From contig JAWPHD010001279.1 in NCBI GenBank assembly GCA_037043455.1, positions 124,001 through 188,000 of the forward strand: DNA of 64,000 bases, given 5' to 3'. Below, piece by piece: positions 27,001 through 42,000 of the stretch. This DNA is from Cyrtodaria siliqua (Eukaryota > Mollusca > Bivalvia > Adapedonta > Hiatellidae). Below the pieces are notes generated by a model. The model did no database searches. It was given only the letters and a program-made list of their open reading frames with translations, and was not told the origin of the DNA. A program made the translations under genes and the position numbers. Numbering within the stretch: the stretch's first letter is position 1; the number at the start of each line of letters is the position of its first letter.

Positions 27001-30000
27001 TGTTGTTATATCCATAATTCGGTCATATTCCAAATGCCTTTTTTTTTTTGTGGGGGGGGTCTTTCCAATTTTGAGACAAAAATTTCCAATTGAAAGAAGA
27101 AAAAGAAGTGTGACCAGTACAAACACTTTTAAATGCCAGCTGACATTGGAGTATTGTAAACAGTATTAAAGATATAATTAAGAAATGAAAAATTTACTGT
27201 ACGTTTACCTCAATTTTATGAAAAATCAAGCTAAAATACCCTATTGTGATAGTATGGGTTATGTTCCCAAAATATAGAAAAAAGCTCTGAATTGCAGGTG
27301 TGTGGCCTTTTTTGCCTCTGACCATTCCAAGGGGGTAGCCCTACTGTCAACCCTTTTACGTTTGTGATGTCATATACCTTGCCTGTTATCTATCCTTGTA
27401 ATTGTTGTTCTGATGCTTGTTGACTGTGGTCCTTGAATGCTACAGTCCTGTTTGACTTTTATATCCACTTTCAGACTTATTTTATATAAATAAAACATCT
27501 TGAAGTGATAATAATATATAATCACTGTATAATACATTCATAACAGTCTATTAAATCATTTTAGAATTATTTTATATTTAGAATTTTATGATTCTTGGTT
27601 TCAAATCTGTTTCTCAAAGCAATTTAAACACTCAGTCAGTTCTCAGAATTCACTGTGTTGCATCATAATAGCATGATGTGATGTCATAATACCAGTATGT
27701 GATGTCATAATACCAGAAAGTGACGTCATGATAGAAACAACCGAAGAAAATATAAATGAAGCATTCTGATTGGTTCAGTGATAAAAACTGGACCAATGAT
27801 ACCATTTAATTTAAAACTTATTCCATTCTCAGAACTCATTCTGTTTTTACTTGACACTGATCAGTAACAAGATTTTTGAAATCAAGAAACACAAAATTCT
27901 AATAATCAAATAATTCTAAAATGATTTAATAGGGCCACAAAAAATTAATTACCTGGTTCTCAGGCCACTTTTTCTGAGAAGAGATGCGGGCGGGCGCATT
28001 TTTTTTTCACAATTTTACAGTGGTCAACAGACACGCGGGCGATTTTTTTTTTATCCAAACTTTAATTAAAATATCTCGAAATATATGTGCAATAACCAGT
28101 TGGATCAGCTCATCTCTATTGTCGATCATTACCTTATCATTTCTTCCCGACTTGTGCTTCTTTCAATCACAATAAGTCCGTATATTTGTATTAGATCACG
28201 CATGAACTTCAATCGACTCGATGACACCGCCATTATAGCATGTTGTTGTGAGACTTTGTCGATTAGACGCTTGAATAAATCGCCTGTTCTGTAGCACCTA
28301 CTAGTTCCAAGCGTCTCAAGCGTCTGACTCTCCTAGATTGGTACCCGTACGACTGCAACACTCACAAGCTAGCGAGCAGAGCGGCAGATAGTCGGCCGCG
28401 CACCAGTCTACCCACAAGGGGATTCCCCCGAGTAAGTTTCATGTAAAAACTGGAACGAACTTGGATTCGGAACTTTTTTCTCGAAATTTCGGTAGCGCAT
28501 TCCAGTTTTTTATTTTATTACTTTTGAGATAAAATCGACAATGCGGCACCAAAAAAAGACATGCGGGCGGGCCTGAGAACCTGGTAATTAATTTTTTATG
28601 GCCTAGACTGTTTCAAGCTGTTTTGATAACAGTTGTTTATAATTGTATTTTGTCCCAACCCCAACTCCAAACCCCCATGAATAAATTAAAATGGAATAGG
28701 TTTAATAACATTGATTGCATCTAAAAGGAAGTGGTAATAATTGACAAGTGTGTATTTTCTGATTATCTCCATTCCCTCATCTCAGATATTTTGAGAATGC
28801 ATTAAGTGTCTCAACAGATGGTAATATCTGGAGTCAGTTTCATATTCGCCTTTGTAACTCATCATCGATGAAGAATGGTTGCTTGGATGGTGTTTCGGCA
28901 CATTTTAGGCTATATATGATGGTTGCTTTTTTGTGATTCACTGTAAATATAACATAGGGTAAATAAAGATATTCATGATCAGAATATCTTGGGATATGTC
29001 TGGTCTCGTGACCTCTGACTAGGTGACAGATTACAGATAGATAACAATGTAAGTCCACTGTGCTAGTCCAATGCTTGAGTGATATCTTTCAATATGTATA
29101 CAAGATTCAAACCTGTATAATACTGTCTATAGTATTTCAAGGTTCATACAGACCTTTTTTAAAATACAAGCATTCGCTTAAAAGGGACCTTACAAATGTC
29201 TAAGTCGAAAAAGGGCCATTAATACGGAGATATAGAACTTGTGTTTCTAAGGACATTTGAGGATACTGAAGACATATGCAAAGTTTGAATTAACTCAATA
29301 AGCAATGTTGAAGATTTTAAAATGTGAACTAGCGGGGCATATACACCACTCGCTGGCAAGGTTAAGTTTAAGATTAACCCTTTTTCAAAGTAAAATAATT
29401 TAAAAAATATCAATCAGTTATGGGCCTTTGTAGGATGTATTCATGTTGAAGATGTGTGATTTCAGTGTTGTAGACCTAATACTTTGAAAGTTATTAGCCA
29501 CACTCACTTGTACAAGGCACGGTTAAGTTTCAGGTAAAACCTTATTCAAAGGGGACTAATTAAAAGATATGAACCAGAGAGTTATGGGCCTTTATCAGAT
29601 GTATTCATTGGATCAAGCTGAAGACATTTACAAAGTTTCATTATACGGGCTTATAAAAACTCTAACACAAATCTTAACATAAATATTGATGTGGTCACTG
29701 CCATTACCGAAGAAACTGGTTTATTTTCACTGTCAATTATACAGTTTATTTTCACGTCTCCGTGGCCAAATGGTTAACAACGTTGCGTTGTAAACATTCG
29801 CCGCTCACCGCTGCGGGTTCGAATCCCACTGGGAGCTCGACTTGTGAGGAAGTGTCGATTCTTACAGATGGCGGGAGGTGTGCAGTACTGGTTTTACCAA
29901 GGAAAAGTGGGTGGTCTGCCTCCACACCACAAAAAAATCGACCGTCATATATAACCTAAAATGTGTTGAAAATGACGAAAAACACAATACAAACAAACAA

Positions 30001-33000
30001 TACAATTTCCAATCGTGAAAACTTGACTAATCCTGTCATTCTTCAGGATCACGCCTCGTGTGTATATCGACACTTCGGTATGTTCAAAATCTTGACATTC
30101 TGTTAGCCGGAAGGCAACGGCAAAGAAATAGTGCACTGTTGCTTAGCTGTTGCTATACAAACAATATGGCCGTTAGCCACTTTGCAAAACTTTGATGATA
30201 ACTTTGATTTTTTAACGCAAATTCGTTTTGGTGGAAATCTAAGGCGCGTCATTGTATGAGATGTTGCGAATGTAGTCTCCTCTTGCAGACCTTATTCTAA
30301 CCTAGCTAGTGGAACTCATTCTCTGTACGAGATGTTGCGAATGTAGTCTCCTCCTGCAGACCTTATTCTAACCTAGCTAGTGGAACTCATTCTCTGTACG
30401 AGATGTTGCGAATGTAGTCTCCTCCTGCAGACCTTATTCTAACCTAGCTAGTGAAACTCATTCTCTGTACGAGATGTTGCGAATGTAGTCTCCTCCTGCA
30501 GACCTTATTCTAACCTAGCTAGTGAAACTCATTCTCTGTACGAGATGTTGCGAATGTAGTCTCCTCCTGCAGACCTTATTCTAACCTAGCTAGTGGAACT
30601 CATTCTCATCCAGTCTCTATTTGACTTTTTAAATTTAGAAGCAATTCAAGTCAATAAACATGATAAAGTCAAAAACTGTCCGCATTAAAATGAGCCTTTC
30701 AATAATATCATCTCAGATTTTAAGAAAATTCATGAACTGTCTCTACAGATATTCTCATCTGGAGTCAGGTTCATATTCGCCTTTGAAGCTCATCAGTGAT
30801 GAAACAATCATTTATATTTGAACGTGCCTTTAAGGGAAAGAAACCATTTTTTTCGCTATAAAACTTAAAGATACTGAACACAATTCTGTATACATCTGTA
30901 TGAATAAGGAGTCAAACTCTACACCTACCCTCTGTAACTGTGTGTCAACTCTCCATATCTTCAGGTTCTGATCCTTCGACCATGTGACAAGCTGATAATC
31001 TCTGCTGTCTGGAATATATACATATTATATTGCAGTTTGTATATGCATGACCTGTTATTTAGTCATATAAAGCAATATCGTGTTGTATTCCCAATTATCA
31101 GCTCAAACTGAAAATTCTCTCACAATGTCATGACTTACTCTGCTTTAATTTAAAATAAGAAGGACACGAGTCAGAAGTTTGTGTTTTTACAGACTGACAA
31201 TGACTACACTGTTACTCTCTTCCATGTTTTGTGGCCCTGTATGAAATCATGGCCTAATCATAAGTGGATTACATTTCCAAATTCTAAACATTACTAAGCA
31301 CCAGTTATTCCAACAAGCGCTGACTGCACAACAACAAACAAATACTCAAAACGACAAAATGAGCTTCAATTATAAGGGTAGAGTATAATGTAAGATGAAT
31401 TATAACATTTTAAATCTATCTGTTTCAAAAATGTGTGATTGTCATGTCAAATGATTAACTTTTATGTTTGAACTACTGACTCGACGAGCAATATGTTTCC
31501 TTCTATCACCAAGGGAAATGAACAGTGTGTTTTTATACCTTTAAATTTACTGAATGTAGTATGGTAGGGTAATTGTTTACGGACGGGATACATACATATA
31601 TACTACCCTATACCATAATATTTCCATTTTTTAAATGAACACATAACAAACATAATTATAATATATATCCTCTTTTTCAAATAACATGTCTTTATGAATA
31701 CCACCTACCTCCTTTTTTCTTCCTCCAATGAAACTCGAGGACACCATCACTGTTGCCGACAAACTGATGTACAGGCTGGTCTAGATTGTTGTTGTTCCAG
31801 AGAAACAGGCTGTTCTCCCCCCGCCGCAATGTAGACAAGACCACCGTCACCAAGCCCTCGCCAAACGGCTGTATGCCCAATGTACAAAATGTTAAAGCTG
31901 ATTTCAATCTGGCTACCTCAGAGAGGGGGATATCATGAGGATATGAAGGAATGAAAGCCTATATTATAAAGTGTGTGTACTGCTAATGTTTTAAGTCCTT
32001 CTGCCCCTATGCCACCAGAGAATCCCCGTAGGGCTTGGTATATTACTGTACTTTTGAATGCATGTGTGTAGTGTATTGTGGTGAGGTTCTACCTGTTGTC
32101 TACTTGTTATAGTGCTGCCACACTGGAATACCACGCACTGGTAGATGATACCCCACTCGGTCACTTTTTTTTTAAGACTGGGTCAACCGGACAGAGCAAT
32201 ACTCATTTAATGGTTACAAGTGACTAATACCATTTTTAAAGTCTTTGATATGACGCGGCCTGGGATTGAACCCAAGGCCTTCGAAACATCCCAAATCCAA
32301 GGCAGACGCTCTAATCACTAACGAAGAAATACTCGCCAAATAATGGGAAAATTACACTAATAAATCATTGATCAAAACTTTATCTAGGTGTTCAGGCCAG
32401 GTAATAATGTATATGCGTCGATTAAAAATATAGGTTTATTCAGGGGTTCCTAAAATACCTTTGCTTGAATATGTGTAAAATTAATTAAAAGTTTGTAACT
32501 CTTAATTCGACACTCTAGTTTTGGGGTTAAAGCTGCTTATATTGTGTCTATAGACTAGAGTTTGGATTCTCAAAATATGTAAGTTATATATATATATATA
32601 CCTTGTCGTCAGTAGGTTCAGAAATGGTGTACATATGTTGTAAAATCTGCCTGTTGATGGCGGATAGGGATTTTAAGTACTGAAGAAATATTTACCGTAA
32701 ATCTTGCACGCCACACAGGTGACCCCGAGTTCAACATGCCCTTGTTATGTCGTGCATTCAAGTAGTCCCAGAACTGAATACACATATACAAAACATGGAG
32801 AATAGGTAAACAATTATAAATATCAAATATAAAGAACTATGCAAACATTAAAAAAAGAATTTCAACAACTATAAGATGCCATGGAAAAATATAAACAAAC
32901 CAGATATTGGTATTTATGATCATGACAGAATGATGTCTCCCCTACAAATGCTCGCTCCCATCCCCCTCCCCCACACACCCCTCCCCCTCCCCCACACACC

Positions 33001-36000
33001 CCTCCCCGCAAACCACATTACTCCTCCTACTCTTTTTAACTGACTTTTTTGTAACATATGAAATGAAGATGCACATATTGTCACGGCGGATTTATCGAAT
33101 GGTTTTTTTTTATTAATTACTCAAGCAGGGCACAAAAACTCCACTCGTATGCTCCTCATGACCAGTGCTCATTGATGCAGGACGAGTAGAAATTCAGATA
33201 AATTCTTTAACAATTTATCAATTTGACCAATTTGAAAAAGTATGTAGAACGAGTAACTCAGAAACAAATTTTCCTGCCCAGTGACCCCACTGACGTTTTC
33301 CCTACTGTTAAATTTTGGGGGTACACTACAAATTTAGGGGGTACACTATGAATTTTTAAGATTGTTAAACCTTTCAACATACTTTATTTGCTACTGAAGG
33401 CATTACAATACACAGCACAGTGTAATATTCAAGTTGACAACAGTTACAGTAAATCATTTCGTTCATGTAAAAATTTAATACCAGTCAACACGTTTGCGCA
33501 TCTATAAATAGTACACGGGAGAGACGAAACACGATTTGAATTAATTATTTGATCTTCATTTATTCTATTATTAAGTTTTTTTTTAATTTTAAATATACTT
33601 ACTAAATCTGAAAAAGAAATAAGTCAAAACCACCAGAATGAGATGTCGATGTTGTCTCTACTTTCATTTAGGTAACGCGTGCGCTTATGACATCATAACC
33701 AATCATCGTAGTATGCACTAGAAGGATAGGGCAATTGACGCAATTACTCGGGATAATGTTTTCGTAAACAAAGCGTTTTAGTTTCATTTTGATTTTTCAA
33801 AAAATATTCGGACAAAGTGGATGAGAATTTGGAAATCTACCGACGGTCATGCTTTCTTATTATCAGACTTGTATTTTTTCTGTGCGTGCATGCACGTACG
33901 AGGTCAGTTTTCTGTGCGTGATTTTTTGTTTTCATGCGTGATTCACGCACATATGTGCGTGAATGGGAACACTGCTGCCCTGATAACCACTACACTCTTA
34001 TTCTAGCCCTGTCCACTTTCTTAGACAACTTACTTTTTTCAATCTCTTATCAGACAGACAGACAGATATTTTTATTGATTTAAACTTTACAAGTTTATCA
34101 TCATATACAATATACAAACATATTCGTGACAGAATAAATAAAACAAACAAACAACAAACAAAAAAACTCACAGAATTTTGCACACTAGGTTCATATAAAC
34201 TGTATTATTGAATAATTTGTAATATTAAATAATTGAATAAATATGTGAAAATGATGCAAATTAAATTAAATATTAAATTAAAAAGACATAAATAATCAAT
34301 TGATAATATTTTTCATTCGAAGATAAACCTAGTTTTAATTAAACAATAAATCTTTACGAGTATCAAATGCTTCTTTTATAAACCAAGATAAATTAACTCT
34401 TTCTTATTACGTGTTTTCATTAGCTCTATGAATTTTAAAACACTTGGACGTTTATAATAGTACTTTTTAATGTATTTTCTTCTTATATCATCATATACAG
34501 GACAAATCAAAACAAACTGGTATTCATCTTCGATGTCATTAGAATTACAAATGGTACAATAACGTTGATTTATTTCTAATCTGTTCTGTGAGTAGCGCCC
34601 AGTTTCAATTCGCAGTGAATGCAACGATAGTCTTAGTTTTGATAAAACAATTTGCAACTTATATGGCAAAATATCGAGATATGGTTCATATTCAAATATA
34701 CCTTTAAAATGTATATACATTGACAAAACTCTATTATTTACAACATCGCTGTTCCACTTTTGAACAAAACAACTGATTAAACGCTCTTTAAAAACAGTAT
34801 GAAATGTTTTCAAAGGAACACTATTTGGATTATTCCAAACATAGCCAAAACCATACTCGTTTAGAAGCCTTTTAACATTCCCAGTCCAATTATTACGCCA
34901 ATTTCTATGTTTTTGACTGCATTATTGTAAATTGTAGAAATTATAATATTGTCAGAGCTAACTGTTTTGCACCAATATTTAACGTTTCTAACATAGCGCA
35001 ATATATACAATGGATACCGCCCAAGTTCCCCGTAAATACCCGCATTGCCAGTTGAAGTCTTAACATTTAAAATATATTTACAAAATTTTAAGTGAATCCT
35101 TTCAGATTCTTTCGACTTAGAAAACCCCCAGACTTCACACCCATATATCAAAATGGATCCAACAAAGGAGTCGAATAATTGACACATTGTCTTCGGTTTA
35201 AAATCAAACTTCTTAGTATTAGCTATTAATATATGTAAAGCCTTTAAACCCTTCCCTTCTAAACTTACTTGATTTAAAACAAATGTTCCGGTGTAATTAA
35301 AAATAACTCCTAGATAATTAAAATCGTTAACTATTTCTAAGAAGTTGTCATTATATGTCCATGACTCATTTTGTCTTAATTGGCCCCTTTTCCTAAAAAA
35401 CATTACTTTGGTTTTGACGGAATTTACTTCGAATCCCCATTTATTACAATAAGCTAGTAATAAATCTAAATTTTGCTGCAAACCATCAGGTGATTTTCCT
35501 ACTAAAACCATATCATCAGCAAAAAGCAGATTGATTGATTGAATTGGATTTTATAGTCGCACCAACACCTAAGGTCATATGGCGACTTTCCAGCTTCCAT
35601 TGGTGGAGGAAGACCCCAGGTGCCCCTCAGGGCAATTTTCGTGCACGGGCGGGCACCTGGGTAGAACCACCGACATTCTGCAAGCCAGCTGGATAGCTTT
35701 CTCACATAAAGATTCCTAGGCCCCTGAGGGATCGAACCTACAGCAGTGAGGGGCAAGTGATTTCAAGTCAGAGATGTTAATCACTCGGCCACGGATGCCC
35801 CCAGCAAAAAGCAGAAGAATAAGAGTAATATCGTCGATAGTAAGACCTGAACTAATATCATTTAGTAAAAATAACTCTAAATCTTCAACGAAAAGGGAGA
35901 AAATTATTGGGGAAATTACCTCCCCTTAACCTTAGAACGATTGAACATTCGAAAAGATCTGAATAACTATTGCAACTTTTAACACAAGATTTTACTTTAG

Positions 36001-39000
36001 AGTACATGTCTCTTATTATTCTAAGTAGCTTTCCATTTATGCCTATTTTACAAAGTTTTAGCCATAAGGCATTCCTATAAACGCTATCAAAAGCCTTTTT
36101 GAAATCAACAAATGCACAATACAATCGACATTTCTCATTTAATATCTTGTGAATAACAGATTGTAATACAAAAATGGCATCGATAGTTGAACGACCTGAC
36201 CTAAAACCAAATTGGGCGTCTGATATAATATTATAATCTTCACATGTACACCATCTTATCTAACCCTTGAATTACAATATTATTATTATAAATCCATTCT
36301 CCCCACTTACAACATCGACGACATACATAAAAAGCACCTTAACCCCTGTCTGGTCCTATATAATTGATGAAACCTATTACCTTGACTGTGCAGTCCTGAC
36401 TAGATGTAGCAAACATGTGTTCGTTGGTGAGAGACCAGTCAATGCCGTGAATCTTTGACAGGTGAGCCGTCAGGTAAACAATGGGAGTGTTCCCTTTCTG
36501 AAATGGCATCAACACAGATAATATATAATGACTGTGAACTCCTGGTATCGTCAGCTGACTTTTTTTCAAAGACTAAACCATATGCAGAGTTTAATGAAGA
36601 AATAGTTTTAAAAAAATCAATTAAAAACTAGAAAGGAGATAAGCTGGGTATTGATATAGAAAATTGAAGCAATAATTGTATATCAGTGTCCAATATACAA
36701 ACATGAACAATGCCCGATGGAATTATAGCCTAGTTTGTGTTAAAGGGGACTTAATACTCTGTACAAAATAGTCAAATGGTGCTGAATTTCATTTGTGCAA
36801 TGTACTATCTAACTGCAATACATATATACAAGTACTGTCATTTACCAGATGTCATTAATATCATTAAAACAATTGATGTTGTGATAATTTTTCAACCCCA
36901 CTTTACAAATCACTATACGCTAGGGCTGCGTATCGGTCAGAATGATCGATACGATATTTGTATCGATACAAAATGATCGATATTCGATATATCATATGAT
37001 ATTTTTTCAGCAGTAATAAAAGACTAAAATGTAAACGTTTTGTCATTTATTCATTCAAAAAGTAAACACAGAATCTTTATCTGAATTCTTTTTCAAGAAT
37101 ATCTTAACCATCAGTGCACACCTGTGGTGATTTATTATTGGGAAAAAAATCTGAATTTTCCGACAACTTTTCAACTTACCGCTTGAAAAAGCAATCAATT
37201 GCCAGAAAAAGTACAAACAATGAGACGCCGAGTGCATCTTTTATATACAGAGTTGACACGACTGATAAATAAAATGAATAAATTTCGAAACAAATACATA
37301 TTTCAAACTTTTAATGCATTTATTCACAAGTTTTGCTCGTTTTTGTTGTCCGAAAGTCAACAGTTTTCCTACCGACATAAATACTAAATACCCATAATCC
37401 TTAGCCATGTATGTATCTTTTAACAAGGCAGCACTAATAACGGGTTTATGACCCGGAATTCTTTACCATTTTTCTGATTATTTCTGACTTAAGAACCCAT
37501 CGATGTAATAATAAACATCAGAATAGTAAAATTTGTTCCAAAAAAGACTAATTAAAAAGAAAATTATAATTTCCAGTATAATTACTAATTGAATATTATG
37601 TTCAGTCGCCGCGAAGACGGTAATAGGAACCGCCATATAACTGTCGTGACCCAGTATACATAATCCGGGCATTCAAATATTCCCACATCCGCTTTTCCAA
37701 AACAAAACAAAAAGTCTTCTGCCTCGATTTTTTCTAAAGTTATTGAATAATTATGCATTAAAATGACTGCAATTAGAAAAAGTTGCACTTCTTACCTGTG
37801 CAGTTTTTACTCGGCGAACTCTGAGTTTGTCTTCGCGTACTTTCGTGGCGTACTTTCGTGGCGTAAGTACGCCGAGAAGCTTTTCCGAATCCGCGTAGTT
37901 TTATCATCGAAACTCCGCGTAATTACGCGATTTGTAAATTCCTCACTCGGCGTGAAAGAGTAAAGTGTGGCCTTCGCGTGAGCTGTACTGTATGCAATGG
38001 GAGAGAGTTCACTTTTGACAGATATTTTGACCGATATGGACACGTTCGATACGATATACCGATCGAACCTTAAATACCGGTATTCGATATATACCGGAAA
38101 CCGGTACGCAGCCCTACTATACGCTATTATCAGACGATTGGAAAGAAAACAATATTTTAACTAGAAATGTGTCCATGGGACACAAATGCCCTGGCACTGA
38201 AAACAATCAGTGTAAAATGTAAAATTAAAAAGGGGCCATAACTCTGGTAATACTGGGTCAATTTTGATGCCGAAACGACATGCATATCTTGACATCATAG
38301 GTAAGCATCCTGTAAAACTGCGAAGGAATCGGGTGAAAAATGTGGGAGGAGATAGACAAACAAGATATTTTCACGTAATATTTGACGAAAAAGGGGGCAC
38401 AACTCCGGTAATACTGGGTCGATTTTGACGCCGAAATGAAATGCATATCTTCACATCATAGGTAAGCATCCTGTAAAGTTTCGAAGGAATCGGTTGAAAA
38501 ATGTGGGAGGAGATAGACACACAAGATATTTTCACGTAATATTTGACGAAAAAGGGGGCATAACACCGGTAATACTGGGTCGATTTTGACGCCGAAACGA
38601 TATGCATATCTTCACATCATAGGTAAGCATCCTGAAAAGTTTCGAAGCAATCGGTTGAAAAGTGTGGGAGGAGATAGACACAGAAACTTTTTGTGCCGAA
38701 AGGATGGGAAGATGGATAAAAGGATGGATGGACGAACGGACATGGCTAACGCTATATGCACCCTCAGCATTCAGTGGTGAGGGCATAAAAATGTTAACAA
38801 ACACTCTCAAACCAAACTGTCTACCTATATAATCCCATCATAAACAAAATACAGCCAGGGGAATCAAGATCAATTTCATGCAAATGAAAATTAATTTTAA
38901 ACTAACCCTTTATGTCGGACCAATGAATAACTTTTACATGCCAAAAGAACTAATAGCATGTGCTAAAACATAAATACCGAAGGCAGACAATGAGTAAATA

Positions 39001-42000
39001 CAATTCAATTTAAATCTGAGACACTACATCCGATGGTACTGTTGAAATATCATATTAAAATTATGTTACAGATTTTTTCCGAAATGCACTAGGTATATTT
39101 ATGTTTTAATTAATAACTGCACATATTTTCATCATCAAACAAGAAATGTCACAGTGACAAAAGCCCTCGAGGTGACCTTTGACCTGTAAGTGTGACCTTG
39201 ACCTTGGAGCCACGGACCTAGATTTTGTGCACGACACATTGTCTGGGTGTCGTCTGGTTGTGGTGAGCACTTGTGCTAAGTTATTTGAAAATCCGTTTAG
39301 GAATGCCAGAGTTATTGACCAGACACAATTTGACTTTTGACCTCTAAGTGTTACCTTGACTTTGTAGCCTTGGACCTGGATTTTGTGCGCAACATGTCGT
39401 CTTGTTGTGGTGAGCAATTGTGCGAGGTTATTTGAAAATCCGTAGAGGAATGCCAGAGTTATTAACCGGACATGATTTGACCTTTGACCTCTAAGTGTGA
39501 CCTTAACTTTGGAGCCACAGATTGGGTTATGTGCGTGACATGTCGTCTTGTTGTGGTGAGCACTTTTGTCAAGTTATTTGAAAATCAGTCCAGGAATGCC
39601 AGAGTTATTGACCGGACAAGATTTGATCTTTGACCTCTAAGTGTGACCTTGACCTTGGGGCCACAGACCTGGATTTTGTGCTCGACACATTGTCTTGTTG
39701 TGGTGAGCAATTGTGCCAAGTTATTTGAAAATCGTCCAGGAATGCCAGTAGTTGACCGGACAAGATTTGACCTTTGACCTCTAAGTGTTACTGTGACCTT
39801 GGCGCCACAGACCTGGATATTGTGCGCAACATGTCGTCTGGTTGTGGTAAGCATTTGTGCTAAGTTAATTGAAAATCCATCCAGGAATGCCAGAGTTATT
39901 GACCAGACACGATTTGACTTTTGACCTCTAAGTGTGACCTTAACCTTGTAGACACTGACCTGGATTTTATGCGCAACATGTCGTCTTGTTGAGGTGAGCA
40001 CTTGTGCCAAGTTATTTAAAAATCCATCCAGGAATGAGTTATTGATCGGACACGATTTGACCTTTGACCTCTAAGTGTGACCTTAACCTTGGATCCCCGG
40101 ACCTGTGTTATGTGTGTGACACGTCGTCTTGTTGTGGTGAGCACTTTTGTCAAGTTATTTGAAAATCGGTCCAGGAATGCCAGTGTTATTGACCGGACAA
40201 GATTTGATCTTTGACCATTAAGTGCGACCTTGACCTTGGAGCCACAGACCTGGGATTTGTACACGACATGTCGTCTTGTTGTGGTAAGCATTTGTGCCAA
40301 GTTATTTTTAAATCCGTCCAGGAATGCCAGAGTTATTGATCGGACACAGTTTGACCTTTGACCTCTAAGTGTGACCTTGACCTTGGAGCCACGGACCTGA
40401 GTTTTGTGCGCGACACGTCTTGTTGTGGTGAGCACTTGAGCCAAGTTATTTGAAAATCCGTCCATTATTGTCAGAGTTATTAAGCGGACACGCTTGTATG
40501 GACGAACTAACGGACAGTGTGACTACTATATGCCACCCTTCGGGGCATAAAAAGCCCTCATATGCTGTGACAAACACTTATATCCTGACATCCCCCTCAT
40601 GTGCTCAGGCAAACACTTACCCTGAGGGCCGATATTCCCATATCCTGACATCCCACTCACATGCTGTGGCAAACACATACCCTGAGGTCACATATTCCCA
40701 TATCCTGACACCCCCTCATGTGCCGTGGCAAACACTTACCCTGGGTTTCCATATCGTGACACCCCCCTCATGTCTCATGGCAAACACTTACCCTGGGTTC
40801 CCATATCCTGACATCCCCCTCATGTCTCATGGCAAACACTTACCCTGGGTTCCCATATCCTGACATCCCCCTCATGTGCCGTGGCAAACACTTACCCTGG
40901 GTTCCCATATCCTGACATCCCCCTCATGTGCCGTGGCAAACACTTACCCTGAGGTCCCATATTCTGACACCCATCTCATGTCTCATGGCAAACGCTTATC
41001 CTGGGGTCCCATATTCTGACACCGCCCTCATGTCTAATGGCAAACTCTTACCCTGGGGTCCCATATTCTGACATCCCCCTCATATATCATGGCAAACACT
41101 TACCCTGGGGTCCATTATCCTGACATCCCCCTTAAGTATCATGGCAAACACGTACCCTGGGGTCCATTATCCTGACACCCCCTCATGTGTAATGGCAAAC
41201 ACGTACCCTGGGGTCCATTATCCTGACACCCCCCTCGTGTGTCATGGCAAACACTTACCCTGGGGTCCATTATCCTGACAACCCACCCCGCCCACCTCAT
41301 GTGTCATGGCAAACACTTACCCTGGAGTCCATTATCCTGACACACACCTCATGTGTCATGGCAAACACACCCTGGGATCCCATATCCTGAAATCCCCCTC
41401 ATGTGCCATGCCAAACACTTACCCTGGGGTCCCATATCCTGACATCCCCCTCATGTGCCGTGGCAAACAAGTTGTTGGTGACTTTGTTCCACTGAACCTG
41501 TGATGCTCCACCTGTGTATGAAGTCAGAAGATACACAGTGAATAGAAATGTAATTCTGTTAATTTCCATTTCATGTCTTCTGTCAGGACATAGTATGTCT
41601 TCTGTCAGGACATAGTTTGAATCTCACAAAATATCAATCTAAATGGTATAAATAAACTGTCAAATACATGTTTAAAGGTAGAACCAATAAAACTTATATA
41701 AGTTTGTGAATGATTTAAAACAAAATCACCCATCACTTACTTTTGTGATAACACACCTGTCGTAGACCAGCTGGGCAGCGTGACTATTTTGACATTGGCC
41801 TATATATAGAGAATATTATGTCTTCGTTTTCGTGCCGAGCCTAATAAACTTGATAGTAAAAGACACTACATAATATTCTATTTATCATGTAGATTATCCA
41901 AATTTTCTGTATGAATTACTATCATTACCTATTTCTCAGAATGTTATACTTATCGAGGACGCCGCCATGTTGTTTTTTTTTTGTTTTTTTTATGACGTCT

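Noticed and set aside
30235..30605. WDR59 exon within the 71-bp repeat (tctgcag acceptor, LQEETTFATSR frame)
   Set aside because: No donor keeps frame, a stop follows, and the flanking exons (30,929 and 26,387) already join in phase with the conserved family sequence.
33163..33984. hAT element with CAGTG ends
   Set aside because: Ends are only weakly complementary and no 8-bp target duplication is present; kept only as a low-confidence remark.
39106..40465. Long minus-strand frames (LTTTRRHVAHKIQV repeats)
   Set aside because: Reading of the 147-bp tandem core of a transposon-like element; no start context and units drift between frames.
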